A stretch of DNA of 64,000 nt from JACCXG01 sp963750935 (lineage in GTDB: Bacteria > Acidobacteriota > Vicinamibacteria > Vicinamibacterales > 2-12-FULL-66-21): positions 620,001 through 684,000 of the forward strand of contig CAVVSR010000014.1 in NCBI GenBank assembly GCA_963750935.1, given 5' to 3'. Within the stretch, counting starts at the first letter, position 1, and every line of letters starts with the position of its first letter. The notes under the pieces are model-generated. The model worked only from the letters and a program-made list of their open reading frames with translations, was not told the origin of the DNA and made no database searches. Both the position numbers and the translations under genes were made by a program. Positions 37,483-47,435 of this stretch are shown here, in pieces.

Positions 37483-38466
37483 ATGATTTCACAGGGAAGG
37501 CTGCGAACGATGATTGCGGCGGCGCTGCTGTCGATCGCCAGCGTGGCGGCGGCGCAGCAGAGCGTCAGCTCTTCTGATATTCAGCGGTTGCAGGATCAGG
37601 TTTACCAGGCGGGGGCCGACGTATCGCGACTGCGATCGACCGACTCGGCCCTCGCGTCGCGGCTCGAGACCGAGCTCGATGACCTGCGCGACGAGGTCAC
37701 CTACCTCAAGGTCAAGATCCGCAAAGAGGGGACAGTCAACCGGTCGGAGTATTCGGACCTGCGCGATCGGCTGCAGGAGATTCGCTCGCGCGCGCGCGGC
37801 GAGTCGTCTGCGTCCGGCTCGTCCCGCAGTTCGAGCTCGGGATCGGGAAGTGGTTATGGAATCGGCTCCGGCAGCGGCTCCGGTAGCGGCTCCGGCTCCG
37901 GCAGCGGGTCGGGTGTCTCGGGCGGGGTCTATGACACCACGCGTCGCGACGATCGGCGGTCGAGCGGACGATCGGCGATTCCGGAAGGGCAGGAGATCGA
38001 CGTCCGGCTGCTGACGCAGCTGACTTCGGACACGGCGCAGGTCGAGGATCGGTTCGAGGCCACGACCGCGGCCGATCTGTACCGCGGCAACGACGTCCTG
38101 ATTCCCTCCGGCTCGGTGCTGCGGGGCGTGGTCAGCTCGGTCAACCGGGCGTCGCGGACCGAGCGCAAGGGGCAGATGACGGTGGCGTTCGATCAGATCA
38201 CCGTCAACGGCCGGCAGTATCCGCTGCGCGGCACCGTGACGGAGGCGCTGGAGAGCGAAGGGATCCGCGGCGAGGCCGGGCGGATCGGCGCCGGTGCCGG
38301 TGTGGGCGCGATCATCGGCGGCATCATCGGCGGCGTGAAGGGCGCGGTGCTGGGCGTGCTGATCGGTGGCGGCGGTACGATTGCCGCGACCGAGGGCAAG
38401 GACGTCACCTTGCCGGCGGGCACCATCCTGCGCGTGCGGCTCGATTCGCCGCCCGAGATCAGGTAG
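37483..38466 (+). CDS. Secreted coiled-coil / Ser-Gly linker / glycine-zipper envelope protein
   Basis: 327 residues, family not recognised. Signal peptide (~1-25), coiled coil ~30-110 (IQRLQDQVYQAGADVSRLRS), then a 40-residue Ser/Gly linker. A beta-rich domain follows (EIDVRLLTQLTSDTAQVEDRF, DVLIPSGSVLRGVVSSV) with a VirB10/TrbI-like feel. A glycine-rich hydrophobic segment, GAIIGGIIGGVKGAVLG, is near the end. ATG 37483 is chosen for the GGAGAG upstream. Probably envelope-bound; it overlaps hemL by 8 bases at the 3' end. Confidence 0.65.
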   Translation: MISQGRLRTMIAAALLSIASVAAAQQSVSSSDIQRLQDQVYQAGADVSRLRSTDSALASRLETELDDLRDEVTYLKVKIRKEGTVNRSEYSDLRDRLQEIRSRARGESSASGSSRSSSSGSGSGYGIGSGSGSGSGSGSGSGSGVSGGVYDTTRRDDRRSSGRSAIPEGQEIDVRLLTQLTSDTAQVEDRFEATTAADLYRGNDVLIPSGSVLRGVVSSVNRASRTERKGQMTVAFDQITVNGRQYPLRGTVTEALESEGIRGEAGRIGAGAGVGAIIGGIIGGVKGAVLGVLIGGGGTIAATEGKDVTLPAGTILRVRLDSPPEIR

Positions 38467-39766
38467 TGGGCAGGGCGGCGCAGACGGCTCGCGCCGCCTT
38501 GATCGTCCGGTCGACGTCCTTCTCGGTGTGCGCGCCCGAGAGGAACCACGCCTCGAACTGGGAGGGGGGCGGGTAGATCCCGCGCTCGAGCATCCCGCGG
38601 AAGAACGCCGCATACCGGGCCGTATTCGCACCAGCCGCCGAGCCGTAGTCCCGGACCGGCGTGCTGGTGAAGAACGGCGTCAGCACCGAGCCGAACGCGT
38701 TCACCTGCAGCGGCACGTTCGCCGCGCGCGCCGCGTCCGCCAGGCCGGCCGCGAGCCGGCCTCCCAGCTTCGCCAGGTGGCGGTAGAGCCGCGGCGAGAG
38801 CTGCTCGAGCGACCACAAGCCCGCCGTCATCGCCAGCGGATTCCCCGACAGCGTTCCCGCCTGATAGACCGGCCCGCTCGGCGACATCATCGACATGATG
38901 TCGGCGCGTCCGCCGTAGGCGCCCACCGGCAGGCCGCCGCCGATGATCTTGCCGAGGCACGTCAGGTCTGGTTTGACCGAGAAGAGCTGCTGCGCGCCGC
39001 CCGCCGAGGCCCGGAAGCCGGAGATCACTTCGTCGAACACCAGCAGGATCTGCTCGCGCGTGCAGATCTTCCGCAGCCCGTCCAGGAATCCCTCTCGCGG
39101 TGGCACCACGCCCATGTTGCCCGCGATCGGCTCGACGAAGATTGCGGCGACCTTTTGATGATTCTGATCGAGCAGCCGCTCGACCGAGTCGAGATCGTTG
39201 TAGCTGGCGACCAGGGTGTCCTGCGCCGCGGCGGCCGGGACGCCGGGGCTGGTCGGCGAGCCGAGCGTCATCGCGCCCGACCCCGCCTTCACCAGGAACG
39301 CGTCGGCATGCCCGTGGTAGCAGCCTTCGAACTTCACGATCTTGTCGCGGCCGGTGAACGCACGCGCCAGCCGCGCCGCGCTCATCGTCGCCTCGGTGCC
39401 TGAGCTGACGAAGCGAATCCGCTCGATCGACGGCATCAGCGTCGCGACGCGCTGTCCCAGCCGGGTCTCGAGCTCGGTGGGCGCGCCGAAGCTCGTGCCC
39501 TGTGCCGCCGCTGCGGCCAGCGCCTTCACGAGCCCCTTCGGCGCATGCCCGTGGATCAGCGGCCCCCACGACATCACATAGTCGATGTAGGTATGGCCGT
39601 CGGCGTCTTCGAGGTGCGCGCCGCGGCCGCGCGCGATGAAGAGCGGCGACGCGCCGACCGCCTTGAACGCCCGGACCGGACTGTCCACGCCTCCGGGCAG
39701 GATGCGCGACGCCGAGGCGAAGAGCTTTTCTGATCGCGGATATCGGGAGCGGGAACGGCGGAGCAT
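38459..39766 (-). CDS. hemL: Glutamate-1-semialdehyde 2,1-aminomutase
   Basis: 435 residues. PLP enzyme making 5-aminolevulinate in the C5 route. PLP region LVFDEVISGFRAS, catalytic Lys in LGKIIGGGLPVGAYGG, and FVSSGTEATMSAARLARA. It stands apart from the other heme genes at 46.4-52 kb. Confidence 0.96.
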   Translation of the reverse strand: MLRRSRSRYPRSEKLFASASRILPGGVDSPVRAFKAVGASPLFIARGRGAHLEDADGHTYIDYVMSWGPLIHGHAPKGLVKALAAAAAQGTSFGAPTELETRLGQRVATLMPSIERIRFVSSGTEATMSAARLARAFTGRDKIVKFEGCYHGHADAFLVKAGSGAMTLGSPTSPGVPAAAAQDTLVASYNDLDSVERLLDQNHQKVAAIFVEPIAGNMGVVPPREGFLDGLRKICTREQILLVFDEVISGFRASAGGAQQLFSVKPDLTCLGKIIGGGLPVGAYGGRADIMSMMSPSGPVYQAGTLSGNPLAMTAGLWSLEQLSPRLYRHLAKLGGRLAAGLADAARAANVPLQVNAFGSVLTPFFTSTPVRDYGSAAGANTARYAAFFRGMLERGIYPPPSQFEAWFLSGAHTEKDVDRTIKAARAVCAALPTT

Positions 39767-39811
39767 CGAGGATCGATTATGACAGGTTCACCCGTTGCCG
39801 GTGCCTGGACG

Positions 39812-41158
39812 TCAAGCCTGGATCGGCAGGCGCAGGACGGCGCGGCAGCCCTTCGCGTCGGTCCGGTTCTCGAGCGCGAGCGTGCCGCCGTGGGCCTCGG
39901 CGATCTGCCGGCTCAGCGCCAGCCCGATGCCGGACCCCGCCGGCTTCGTCGTGAAGAACGGCACGAACAGGTTGGCGGTGTCGGGCAGCCCTGGTCCTTC
40001 GTCCTCGACGGTGAGCTGCATCGAACCGTCGACCTGTTTCCAGTCGATCCACACGCCCCCGTTGGTTTCGAGCGTGGCATCGACGGCGTTGCGGACGATG
40101 TTGATCAGCAGCTGTTCGAGCTGATCGGGATCGGCGTTCACCTCGAGGTCGTCGGTCGTGCGCACCGTCACCGGCAGCCGGTTCTCCAGCTCGGCGATCC
40201 GGTGGGCGAGCGGACCGATCTGGATCGGGCGCTGCTGCGGTTTCGGCAGCCGCGCCAGCTGGGCGTAGGCGCGCAGGAAGCGGCCGAGCGATCCGGACCG
40301 GGTCTCGATCAGGTTGAGGCCGTCCTGGATCTCCGCGGCCCTGGGCAGGTCGGGCACCCGCGACAGCATCCGCTTGATGCTGTGCGCGATCGACTTGATC
40401 GGCGTCAGCGAGTTGTTGATCTCGTGCGACAGCACCCGCACGATGCGCTGCCACGCCTGCTGCTCTTCCTCGCGCAGCGCGCGGCTCAGGTCCGCGAACA
40501 CCAGCAGGTGATGCGGCTTGCCGTCGCGGCGGAAGCTCGATCGCCGCAGCTCGAGGCGGCCGCTCTCCGGGCCGAACGGACGTTCGATCAACCGCGGCGT
40601 CTCGCCGGTGAGGTAGGCGGCCAGCCGCAGCTGCTGTGCCTCGAGCCCGAGCAGCGACGCGGCGGGCCTGCCGATCAGCCGCTCGGCCGCCGGATTCACC
40701 AGCACCAGCTTCGCGTCCATGTCGAACGCGAACACCGCGACGTCGATCGCGGCCATCACGCTGTGCAGGAGCCTGGTCGATTCCACCGCCTCGGTGCGCT
40801 GCCGCTGCAGCGTGTCGCCGAGCGCGTTGATCTCCTGCATCACCAGATACACGGCGCTGCCCGCCTCGGCGCCGGTGCCGCGGATCGAGTAGTCCCCTTC
40901 CCGCAGCGCGCCGAGCAGGTTGGCCTGCAGGTAGAGGATGCGCGTCACCATCTGGTAGGCGAGCGCCGCCGATCCGATCCAGACCGCGCCGACCACCGTC
41001 GCCACGGTCCAGCGCACCTCGAAGCTGTATTGCTGCTGCCATAGGATGTAGAGCAGGGCGAGGCCGCCCGGCAGGCCGGCGAGCAGCGTGAGCATCAGCA
41101 CCGCGCGCTCGAGGTTGCGGTGCACGCGCGTCGACGTGTGGCCGGTCGCCTTACTCAC
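39812..41158 (-). CDS. NtrY-like sensor histidine kinase
   Basis: 448 residues. Two TM segments (~20-42, 48-72), a PAS-like region (~125-225), H-box LSHEINNSLTPIKSIAHSI with the phospho-His, and ATPase N/G boxes NIVRNAVDATLE and VEDEGPGLPD. Starts at GTG overlapping the regulator stop by 8 bases. It pairs with the NtrC-type regulator upstream; no nitrogen genes are near, so the signal is unknown. Confidence 0.9.
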   Translation of the reverse strand: MSKATGHTSTRVHRNLERAVLMLTLLAGLPGGLALLYILWQQQYSFEVRWTVATVVGAVWIGSAALAYQMVTRILYLQANLLGALREGDYSIRGTGAEAGSAVYLVMQEINALGDTLQRQRTEAVESTRLLHSVMAAIDVAVFAFDMDAKLVLVNPAAERLIGRPAASLLGLEAQQLRLAAYLTGETPRLIERPFGPESGRLELRRSSFRRDGKPHHLLVFADLSRALREEEQQAWQRIVRVLSHEINNSLTPIKSIAHSIKRMLSRVPDLPRAAEIQDGLNLIETRSGSLGRFLRAYAQLARLPKPQQRPIQIGPLAHRIAELENRLPVTVRTTDDLEVNADPDQLEQLLINIVRNAVDATLETNGGVWIDWKQVDGSMQLTVEDEGPGLPDTANLFVPFFTTKPAGSGIGLALSRQIAEAHGGTLALENRTDAKGCRAVLRLPIQA

Positions 41159-42525
41159 GGACGCCGTACTGCTGAAGCCGGCGGTAGAGCGCGCTGCGGC
41201 TCATGCCGAGCTGCTGCGCCGCCAGCCGCACGTCGCCGCCGTGCCGGGCCAGGACCTTCTCGATGAACACGCGCTCCGCATCCTCGAGCGACTGTGGCGA
41301 TACCTCCGCGGCCGGCCGCACGCCGTGCAGGCCGAGGTCGCGTGACGTCACGGCCGTCGGCCCGTGGGTCCGTCATCAGCACCGCCCGCTCGACGACGTG
41401 CGCCAGCTCGCGGACGTTCCCGGGCCAGCTGTGCGCGCAGAGCGTCGAGTGCGCCGCCTCGTCGAAGCGGGCGAGCGGCTTCCGGTACTTCGCGGCGTAG
41501 TGGGTCAGGAAGTGCGCCGCGAGGGCGTCGACGTCGTCGCGCCGCTCGCGCAGCGCCGGCAGCCGGATGATCACCGTGTTCAGGCGATAGAGCAGATCCT
41601 CGCGAAACCGCCCGGCCGCGATCTCCGCTTCGAGGTCGGCGTTGGTGGCCGACAGCACGCGGACGTTGACGTAGCGGAGCCGCGACGATCCCACCCGCTG
41701 GACCTCGCCGGTCTGCAGCACGCGGAGCAGCTTGGCCTGGAGCCGCACCGGCATGTTCGCGATCTCGTCGAGGAACAGCGTGCCCTCGTCCGCCATCTCG
41801 AAGCATCCCAGCCGGTCGTAGCGGGCGTCGGTGAACGCCCCTTTCACGTGGCCGAACAGCTCGCTCTCGGCGATGCCTTCCGCCAGCCCGCCGGCGTTCA
41901 TGGTCACCAGCGCCTTCGACTTGCGATCCGACAGCGCGTGGATCCAGCTCGCGACGACTTCCTTGCCGGTGCCGTGCTCGCCGGTGATCAGCACCGCCGC
42001 GTCGGACGGCGCGATCCGCTCGATCGTCTGCCGCACCTCGGCGATCGCGTGCGACGCGCCGATGAAGGACGGCAGCGCGCCGCGCTGCAGCCGGGAGTGC
42101 GCCTCCTGCAGCCGGTGCGTCCGCCTGACCGCGCGCCGCAGGTCGATCTGGGTGCGCACCGTCGCCAGCAGCCGCTCGTCGTCCCACGGCTTCTCGATGT
42201 AGTCGCGGGCGCCGCGCCGCATCGCCTCGACCGCGCCGGCGACGCTGCTCCAGGCGGTGATCACGAGCACCGGCAGCGTCGGGTCGATCGCCTTGATGCG
42301 CTCGAGCAGGTCGAGGCCCTCCTGCCCCGACGTCGTGTCGCGCGTGTAATTCAGGTCCAGGATCGCGAGATCGAAGTCCGCCGCCTCGATGCGTTCCAGC
42401 ACCTCCGCAGGCGAGCGCGCCTCGACGACGTCGAAGCCCTCGTCGAGGAGCAGAAACCGCAGCGCGTTGAGGATGTCCGGCTGATCGTCGGCGATCAGGA
42501 CGCGGACTGGAGTAGTGTCGGCCAT
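41151..42525 (-). CDS. NtrC-family sigma54-type response regulator (one frameshift)
   Basis: ~457 residues after correction. REC (~1-120, DD in IADDQPD and phospho-Asp in ILDLNYTRD), AAA+ (~150-385, Walker A GEHGTGKE, Walker B LFLDEIANMP) and Fis-type HTH (DVRLAAQQLGMSRSALYRRL). The sigma54-contact loop reads GAFTDA in place of GAFTGA, which may weaken or remove sigma54 activation. The Fis domain is in another frame; one extra base near 41360-41375 explains it. Cotranscribed with the kinase. Confidence 0.87.
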
Positions 42526-42625
42526 TCAGCAAGCGCGGCCTGGGCCGCGCTACTAAGATATATGCGAACTGCGGGCCGCGAACGGTTTGACGCCGCTGAT
42601 GCGGCGGCACGCCGCCGGCGAGCCG

Positions 42626-42674
42626 CCGTTCGTCCCAGGCGCCGGCGTCGCAGTCGCGCCAGTGGGACGAACGG
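42626..42674. repeat. 12-bp inverted repeat in divergent spacer
   Basis: CCGTTCGTCCCA (42626-42637) and TGGGACGAACGG (42663-42674) are perfect complements with 25 bases between. The 294-base spacer separates the two divergent regulator genes and otherwise shows nothing coding. Could be an operator or RNA hairpin. Confidence 0.7.
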
Positions 42675-42819
42675 TCGCAGGCGTGGGACTGCGCGCGCGG
42701 ACTCCACCGGGACATCAGTGTTTTGACGCGGGAATCCGCGCGGCGCGAACCGCGATGGTGCGGTACGCGTCTTGGACCATGCGCTCTCGGCCATGTTCGA
42801 GAGCTTTACTGTCTATCGC

Positions 42820-43962
42820 ATGCCTTCGCCGACCGACCCAACCCCGGCCCGGATACTGGTCGCCGACGATCAGCCGGACGTCCTCGAGGCCCTGCGCTGG
42901 CTGCTCACCGGCGAGGGCTACGAGCCGCAGTTCGTCAACTCGACCGAGGCGGTGATGGAGCGGCTGCAGGCCGAGCACTTCGACCTGCTGCTGATGGATC
43001 TCAACTACTCTCGCGATACGACCTCTGGTCGGGAGGGGCTCGAGCTCATTCCGCGCGTGCGGCTGCACGACGCGTCGATGCCGATCGTGGTCATGACCGG
43101 GTGGGGCAGCATCGACACCGCCGTCGAAGCGATGCGCCGCGGCGCCAAGAGCTTCGTGCAGAAGCCCTGGGAGGACGTCACCCTGCTCGAGATTCTCGAG
43201 CGCGAGATCGCCGAGTCGCGGGCCGCGCGCCGGCGCGATCAGCGCCAGCAGCGGGAGCTCGAGGACGCGCGCCTGATCCAGCGGGGACTGCTGCCGACCA
43301 GCGTCCCGCAAGTCGGCGGCATCAACGTCGCGGTGGCATGGCAGCCGGCCAACGGCGTCGGCGGCGACTGTTTCGACACCCTCGCGTTCGGGGCCGCGCT
43401 CGGCATCTCGATCGCCGACGTCGCCGGCAAGGGACTGCCCGCCGCGCTGCTGATGTCGAACCTGCAGGCGGCGGTCCGCGCGTTCGCCCAGGAAACCGCG
43501 CCCCCCTCGTCGGTCTGCAGCAACGTCAACCGCCTGCTCTGCCGCAACATGGCGAGCGGCCGCTTCGCGACCTTCTGCTTCGCGCGCATCGAGCGTGACG
43601 CCCGGCGCATCGTCTACTCGAATGCCGGCCACAACCCGCCGCTGCTCGTCCGCGCCGACGGGACGACGGCGCTCCTGTCCGAAGGCGGCATGGTCCTCGG
43701 CATCTTTCCGGACAACACCTACGAACAGGCCGAGGTCGCGATCGGCCCCGGCGATCGCGTCGTCTTCTACACCGACGGCATCACCGAATCACGCGATCCG
43801 GCGGGCGACGAGTACGGCGAGGATCGGCTGAAGGACGCCGCGATCCGCTCCCGCACCGCTTCACTCGAGGCGATGAAGGAGCAGCTGCTCTCCGAAGTCA
43901 ACGCCTTCACCGGCGGGAAGTTCGACGACGACGCGACGCTCATCGTCGTGGGCGTGGACTAG
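42820..43962 (+). CDS. Response regulator with PP2C (SpoIIE/RsbU-type) phosphatase output
   Basis: 380 residues from ATG 42820 (TTG 42772 and ATG 42793 are possible earlier starts; none has a clear ribosome-binding site). REC domain (DDQPD, phospho-Asp in LLMDLNYSRD, VQKPW Lys), short coiled coil, then PP2C-like phosphatase with GGDCFD, SIADVAGKGLPAALLMS and the late FYTDGITES and DDDATLIVV Asp metal ligands. Its REC is very like that of the divergent NtrC-type regulator. Likely controls an anti-sigma/anti-anti-sigma switch; partners are not in the window. Confidence 0.88.
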   Translation: MPSPTDPTPARILVADDQPDVLEALRWLLTGEGYEPQFVNSTEAVMERLQAEHFDLLLMDLNYSRDTTSGREGLELIPRVRLHDASMPIVVMTGWGSIDTAVEAMRRGAKSFVQKPWEDVTLLEILEREIAESRAARRRDQRQQRELEDARLIQRGLLPTSVPQVGGINVAVAWQPANGVGGDCFDTLAFGAALGISIADVAGKGLPAALLMSNLQAAVRAFAQETAPPSSVCSNVNRLLCRNMASGRFATFCFARIERDARRIVYSNAGHNPPLLVRADGTTALLSEGGMVLGIFPDNTYEQAEVAIGPGDRVVFYTDGITESRDPAGDEYGEDRLKDAAIRSRTASLEAMKEQLLSEVNAFTGGKFDDDATLIVVGVD

Positions 43963-43984
43963 GCGCAGACCCTGAATCCTTCTT

Positions 43985-46393
43985 ATGACCGACCTTCGCT
44001 ACGCGCTCCGCAGCTTGTTCCGTCAGCCGTCGTTCGCGATCACGGCCGTCATGACGCTGGCGCTCGGGATCGGCGCCACGACCGCCATCTTCAGCGTCGT
44101 CAACTCGGTGCTGTTCCGGCCGCTGCCGTTCGCCGAGCCGGACCGGCTGGTGGCGGTCACCAACTTCAGACAGCCGCACCGGGACGCGAAGCCTGAACGT
44201 CTCGGCGCCCGACTTCCACGACTGGAAGCAGCAGAGCCGCAGCTTCGAGGCGATCGCCTACTACCAGGGCGGCGAGTCCAGCGTCACCGTCAACGACAAC
44301 GCCAGCTATGCGTCGGTGATCCACGTGAGCCCCGGGTTCTTCGAGGCGCTCGGCGCGCGCGTCGCGGTGGGACGGCTGCCGTCGGCCGACGAGCAGCGTC
44401 CCGACGGCCCGCTCGCCGTGATCATCACCGACGCCTTCTGGAAGCAGCAGTTCAACGGCGACCCGGGCGTGCTCGGATCGACGGTCAAATACTCGGATCG
44501 GCTGCTTCAGGCATCACCGGCGTGCTGCGCGCCAGGGCAGCGGTTTCCGACGCGGGCCGACATCTACGCGCCGTCGTGGATCTCGCCCGAGACGACGTCG
44601 CGGTCGGCGTCACAACTATCGCGTCATCGCGCGGCTGCGGCGAGGACGTGAGCGTCGGCGCGGCGCACGCCGAGATCGCCGCGATCGCGTCACGCCTCGA
44701 ACAGCAGTATCCCGACAGCAACACGCAGAAGTCGGCGGTCGTGCTGCCGCTGAAGGACCTGATCGTCGTCAACACGCAAGGCCACGCTCGACGTGCTCCT
44801 CGGCGCGGTCGCGCTGGTGCTGCTGATCGCGTGCGCGAACGTCGCCAACCTGCTGCTCGCCCGATCGACGGAGCGCTCGCGCGAAATGGTGGTCAGGGCG
44901 GCGGTCGGCGCCAGCCGCCGCCGGTTGATTCAGCAGCTGCTCACCGAGAGCGCCGTGCTCGCGGCTCTTGCGGCGATCTGTGGCGCGTGGCTCGCGCGGC
45001 TCGGCGTCGTCGGCGCTGATCGCCATGGCCCCGGCCGACCTGCCCCGCGTCGAAGAGATCCACGTCGACGCCACCGCGCTCGCTGTTCGCGCTGCTGGTG
45101 TCGATGGTGGCGAGCTTCATCTTCGGCCTGGCGCCGGCGCTGCAGATCTCGCGCGTCCAGCTGGTGGACGGCCTGCGCGAGGGAGGCAAGGGGACGTCGA
45201 TCGGCGCGCGCGGCGGCTGGGCGCGCAGCGCGTTCGTCGGTCGCGGAGATTGCGCTGGCGATGGTGCTGGTGGCCGGCGCCGCACTCCTGGCACGCAGCC
45301 TCGCCGCGCTGTCGGAGGTCGAGATGGGCTTCGATTCGGATCGCCTCCTCGTGGTCCGGACCGCCGTGCCGATCAAGGGACGCGACGATGCCCCGCGCGC
45401 GACCGCCATGTATCGGGATCTGCTGGCCGATCTCCGCGCCCTGCCCGGCGTCGAGACCGTCGGCGGCGTCACCAGCCTCCCGACCGCGGTGCGGTCGAAC
45501 GGTCGCTACACCGTCGAAGGCGTGCCGGCGCCCGCCAACGGCCGCGGGCCGCAAGCCATCCTCAACGTCGTCACGCCCGACTACTTCAAGACCCTGCGGG
45601 TCCCGCTCAGGAGCGGCCGTGACTTCGCGGATGGCGATCGCCTCGACGCGCCGTTCGTCGCGATCGTCAACGAGTCGCTGGCGCGGACGTCCTTCGCCGG
45701 CCAGGACCCGATCGGCCGGCGCATCCAGTGCGGCCTCGACTCGCGCGAGTTCATGACCATCGTCGGCGTCGTCGGGGACGTCCGCACCTGGGGACCGAAC
45801 CTGCAGATCCAGCCGGAGATCTACATGCCCTACGAGCAGCACCCCGGGGCCGGCGTCGTCGCTCAACCTCGTGGCGCGGACGCACGCCGGCGACCCGCTG
45901 GCGCTGGTCGACACGATCCGCCGGAAGATCGCCGCGCGCAACCCGGACGTGCCGCTGCGGGCGGCGACGATGGATACCACCATCGAGACCGCGTCCGCCA
46001 CACCGCGATTCCGGACGTTCCTGCTGGTGGTGTTCGCCGGCGGTCGCGCTGCTGCTGGCGCTCGCGGGCGTCTACGGCGTGATGGCCTACACCGTCAGCC
46101 AGCGCGTGCCGGAGCTGGGCGTGCGCATCGCGCTCGGAGCCAGCCCGGCCAACATCATGGGGCTGGTGCTCGGCCACGGCGCGAAGCTGGCCGCTCTCGG
46201 CCTGGTCCTCGGGCTCGTGCTGGCGGTGCTGTCGGGCAAGCTGCTCGAGGGGCTGCTCTTCAACGTCGAACCGCGCGACCCGGTCATCCTGATGGCGGTG
46301 ACGATCGTCGTCGCGATCGCGACGTTCGTGGCGTGCTACATCCCCGGCCGCCGCGCGGTCCGGGTCGACCCCATGCTCGCGCTACGACGCTAA
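43985..46393 (+). pseudogene. MacB-like orphan permease (acidobacterial duplicated type), many frameshifts
   Basis: Starts with MTDLRYALRSLFRQPSF and LALGIGATTAIFSVVNSVLF, the mark of the acidobacterial duplicated orphan permease (ADOP) group, and ends with a second FtsX half, GVYGVMAYTVSQRVPELGVRIALGAS, and RAVRVDPMLALRR. The expected ~800-residue protein is spread over all three frames with about eight or more single-base changes (for example near 44185, 44510, 44785, 45010, 45080, 45240, 45860 and 46045). Codons between them look conserved, so these may be sequence errors or very recent decay. It would be an inner-membrane permease without its own ATPase. Confidence 0.8.
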
Positions 46394-46414
46394 GCACCCG
46401 GCACCCAGCATCCG
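46394..46414. repeat. GCACCCA-family heptamers, short array
   Basis: Three units GCACCCG, GCACCCA and GCATCCG directly after the permease stop and before the convergent hemB stop. Confidence 0.7.
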
Positions 46415-46418
46415 GCCT

Positions 46419-47435
46419 TCAGAGTGCCCTTGCCGCCTCGCGAGCGTAGTAGGTGATGATGATGTCGGCGCCGGCGCGGCGGATCGCGGTCAGGGTTTCC
46501 ATCATCGCGCGCGGCTCGTCGATCCAGCCGTTGCGGGCCGCGGCCTTGAGCATCGCGTACTCGCCGCTGACGTGATACGCGGCGGTCGGCAGCCGGAACT
46601 CCTCCTTGACGCGGGCGATCACGTCCAGGTAGGTCAGCGCCGGCTTGACCATGACGATGTCGGCGCCTTCCTCGATGTCCAGCTCGACTTCGCGCAGCGC
46701 CTCGAGCGCGTTGGCCGGATCCATCTGGTGCGATCGCCGGTCGCCGAACGCCGGCGTCGAACCGGCGGCGTCGCGGAACGGGCCGTAGAACGCGGAACAA
46801 TACTTCGCGGCGTACGACATGATCCCGACCTGCGTGCACCCGGCCTCGTCCAGCGCATCACGGATCCGGCCGACGCGGCCGTCCATCATGTCCGACGGCG
46901 CGACGATGTCGGCGCCGGCGACGGCGTGGGACAGCGCGGCGCGCACCAGCTGCTCGACGGTGGTGTCGTTGGTGATCTCGTTGTCGACCAGGATGCCGCA
47001 GTGGCCGTGTGAGGTGTATTCGCAGAGGCAGACGTCGGTGACGACGAGCAGGCCCGGCACCTCCTGCTTGATGGCCCGCACCGCGGACTGCACCGGCGCC
47101 TCCGGATCGTAGGCGGCCGATCCGATCGTGTCCTTGTCGTCGGGCAGCCCGAACAGCAGAACGCCCGGCACGCCATCCTTCTGGGCCGCCGCCGCCTCGC
47201 GGACCGCTTCGTCCACCGAGAGCTGGAACACGCCCGGCATCGACCCGACCTCGCGCCGCTGGCCCTCGCCGCTGCACACGAACATCGGGTAGATGAACAT
47301 GTCGGCGGACAACCGCGTTTCCCGCACCAGCGAGCGCATCGCCGCGGAACGGCGCAGCCGCCGCGGCCGCCGGCGGAGATCGAGCTGGGTATGGCGGTCG
47401 TGGCCGGCCGGGTGATGGAGGTGAGTCGTCATCAT
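46419..47435 (-). CDS. hemB: Porphobilinogen synthase (ALA dehydratase)
   Basis: 338 residues. Joins two ALA molecules. Metal-site Cys-rich stretch DVCLCEYTSHGHCG indicates a Zn-dependent type; Schiff-base Lys in MVKPALTYLD and the other Lys in SYAAKYCSAFYGPFRDA. ATG 47435 overlaps the cobA-hemD stop by 4 bases. Last gene of hemX-hemA-hemC-cobA/hemD-hemB. Confidence 0.95.
   Translation of the reverse strand: MMTTHLHHPAGHDRHTQLDLRRRPRRLRRSAAMRSLVRETRLSADMFIYPMFVCSGEGQRREVGSMPGVFQLSVDEAVREAAAAQKDGVPGVLLFGLPDDKDTIGSAAYDPEAPVQSAVRAIKQEVPGLLVVTDVCLCEYTSHGHCGILVDNEITNDTTVEQLVRAALSHAVAGADIVAPSDMMDGRVGRIRDALDEAGCTQVGIMSYAAKYCSAFYGPFRDAAGSTPAFGDRRSHQMDPANALEALREVELDIEEGADIVMVKPALTYLDVIARVKEEFRLPTAAYHVSGEYAMLKAAARNGWIDEPRAMMETLTAIRRAGADIIITYYAREAARAL

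Noticed and set aside
37840..37915. Ser-Gly coding repeat as another member of the heptamer family
   Set aside because: Its period is 6 and follows Ser-Gly codons, so it is a protein linker, not an intergenic heptamer.
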